Shown here: piece by piece, positions 12,574 to 13,347 of the stretch
Numbering within the stretch: position 1 is the stretch's first letter
Layout: each line of letters starts with the position of its first letter
Origin: Gammaproteobacteria bacterium
GTDB lineage: Bacteria > Gemmatimonadota > Gemmatimonadetes > Longimicrobiales > Gaopeijiaceae
NCBI GenBank assembly: GCA_009843625.1
Contig: VYDD01000379.1
Span: 1 to 13,347, forward strand
Length of the DNA: 13,347 nucleotides
Direction of reading: 5' to 3'
Position numbers and translations under genes: made by a program
Notes under the pieces: generated by a model
What the model was told of the DNA's origin: nothing
Databases searched by the model: none
What the model saw: only the letters and a program-made list of their open reading frames with translations

Positions 12574-13302
12574 ATGTCTCATGTGCCGAAGACGAAGCGG
12601 CGAGCGCTGGAGGCGCTGCGCCGGAAGATCCGCCGGATCGAGATTCCGGGCGAAGCCGGGGCGGCGTGCCTGTCGCTGGGCATCCCGGAAATCGATGGCG
12701 CCCTGCCCGGAGGCAGGCTGCGAGCGGGGTGCGTCCACGAGATTGGCGGGGACGAGGCCGCGACCGGTTTCTGCGCCGTCCTCCTGGCCCGTGCCGGCAG
12801 GGCCCCGGGGCCGCTCATGTGGCTGGCGCGCGGGGATGACCTCTATCTGCCGGGGCTGGTCCGGTACGGGATCGAGCCGGGGCGGTTGCTGGTCGCTTCC
12901 GGGCTGCGGCGGCGGGCCGACATGCTGTGGGCCATGGAGGAGGCGCTGCGCTGCCGGGCCCTGAGAGGGGTCGTGGCGGAGGTGGACACTCTCGACCGGG
13001 CAGCCTCCCGGCGCCTGATGCTGGCGGCCGAAGGCTCGGGGGTGCCCGGACTGGTGCTGTGGTCTGAAGTGGGGAGGGGAGAAACGCGGCGGGTAAGGGT
13101 CCCCACGGCCGACAGCCGGTGGCGGGTCACCACCGTTCCGGGCGCCGGGACGGCCCGGTGGCGCGTGGAGGTGCTGCACTGCCGGGGAGGGAGGCCGGGG
13201 TGCTGGGTGGTGGAGTGGGACGACGATGGGTGGCGCGCCCTGCCATTTGCGGCCCCGGTGCCTTCCGCGGCTGCCCGTGATCTTTCGCGCCGCGCCGGCT
13301 GA
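12574..13302 (+). CDS. imuA: ImuA-like protein (RecA-related, mutagenic repair cassette)
   Basis: 242 aa. Start ATG 12574 is chosen because upstream in-frame codons would run through the promoter. A basic helical N-terminus (Lys-Thr-Lys-Arg-Arg-Ala-Leu-Glu-Ala-Leu-Arg-Arg) is followed by the RecA-like core: Leu-Gly-Ile-Pro-Glu-Ile-Asp-Gly-Ala-Leu-Pro-Gly-Gly-Arg-Leu near 35-49, and Val-His-Glu-Ile-Gly-Gly-Asp-Glu-Ala-Ala-Thr-Gly-Phe near 54-66, where the Walker A lysine is missing, as is usual for ImuA. Leu-Ala-Arg-Gly-Asp-Asp-Leu-Tyr-Leu-Pro-Gly-Leu near 84 and Ser-Arg-Trp-Arg-Val ... Trp-Arg-Val-Glu-Val-Leu ... Gly-Gly-Arg-Pro-Gly-Cys-Trp-Val-Val-Glu-Trp near 181-215 complete the family pattern. 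In other bacteria ImuA works with ImuB and DnaE2 in damage-induced translesion synthesis. The next start codon lies 14 bp downstream on the same strand. Confidence 0.85.
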   Translation: MSHVPKTKRRALEALRRKIRRIEIPGEAGAACLSLGIPEIDGALPGGRLRAGCVHEIGGDEAATGFCAVLLARAGRAPGPLMWLARGDDLYLPGLVRYGIEPGRLLVASGLRRRADMLWAMEEALRCRALRGVVAEVDTLDRAASRRLMLAAEGSGVPGLVLWSEVGRGETRRVRVPTADSRWRVTTVPGAGTARWRVEVLHCRGGRPGCWVVEWDDDGWRALPFAAPVPSAAARDLSRRAG

Positions 13303-13316
13303 CCCGACCTCAAGCC

Positions 13317-13347
13317 ATGGGCGTTTTTTCCACCCCCCGCCGCATTG
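13317..13347 (+). CDS. Start of a gene cut by the window edge, possibly imuB
   Basis: An ATG 14 bp after the imuA-like stop opens a frame of only ten complete codons in the window: Met-Gly-Val-Phe-Ser-Thr-Pro-Arg-Arg-Ile. ImuB (Y-family polymerase-like) is the usual downstream partner of imuA, and Arg-Arg-Ile is a common early motif in it. No ribosome binding site is evident, and the identity is inferred mainly from position. Confidence 0.4.
   Translation, partial: MGVFSTPRRI

Noticed and set aside
12316..13179. 287-codon minus-strand frame opposite the imuA-like gene
   Set aside because: Pro/Arg/His-rich composition typical of antisense frames in GC-rich DNA; imuA family motifs are clear on the other strand.

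Overview
The window is GC-rich and densely coding. It most resembles a chromosomal segment of a Gemmatimonadota-type bacterium, or a close relative. The family-level clues are a lipoprotein whose mature start reads Cys-Glu-Asp-Ser-Thr-Gly-Pro, two DUF5916 (CBM9-like plus outer-membrane barrel) proteins, two lipoprotein beta-propellers, several FGE-sulfatase-like domains, a PadR regulator and an ImuA-type gene. This assignment is an inference; there is no rRNA or other marker gene in the window. I see no tRNA, rRNA, CRISPR array, insertion sequence or integrase. No gap between genes exceeds about 180 bp.

Left part (1-6022). On the minus strand a beta-propeller lipoprotein (1438-245) is followed 39 bp downstream by the N-terminus of a DUF5916 protein that runs off the window (205-1). 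Divergently, on the plus strand, lie a small outer-membrane beta-barrel protein (1604-2359), an exported protein with a Tyr/Gly-rich segment and a Gly/Ser/Arg-rich tail (2407-3603), a strong intrinsic terminator (3638-3677) and a full DUF5916 protein (about 3734-6022). The genes point to cell-envelope functions.

Centre (6076-11674). Five minus-strand genes form one tight operon in which every junction can be read as a 4-bp start/stop overlap. In order of transcription they are: a 997-aa lipoprotein joining a beta-propeller to two tandem, nearly duplicate FGE-like domains; a PadR repressor; a HAAS-like N-terminal plus multi-helix membrane protein; a small TolQ/ExbB/MotA-like three-helix protein; and a third FGE-like lipoprotein. 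The operon is preceded by a promoter with a perfect TATAAT -10. A perfect inverted repeat lies across the -10/-35 spacer, and a second related copy lies 30 bp downstream at the likely transcription start. This looks like a PadR-autoregulated envelope-sensing or envelope-binding module. It is the most interesting part of the window.

Right part (11720-13347). A minus-strand Ser/Thr/Gly-rich lipoprotein of unknown function (12397-11720) is divergent from an imuA-like gene (12574-13302). The latter has a TTGACA-18-TATCTT promoter so close to its ATG that the transcript should be nearly leaderless. A second start codon at 13317 opens what may be imuB, cut off by the window edge, which would make this the beginning of a mutagenic DNA-repair cassette.
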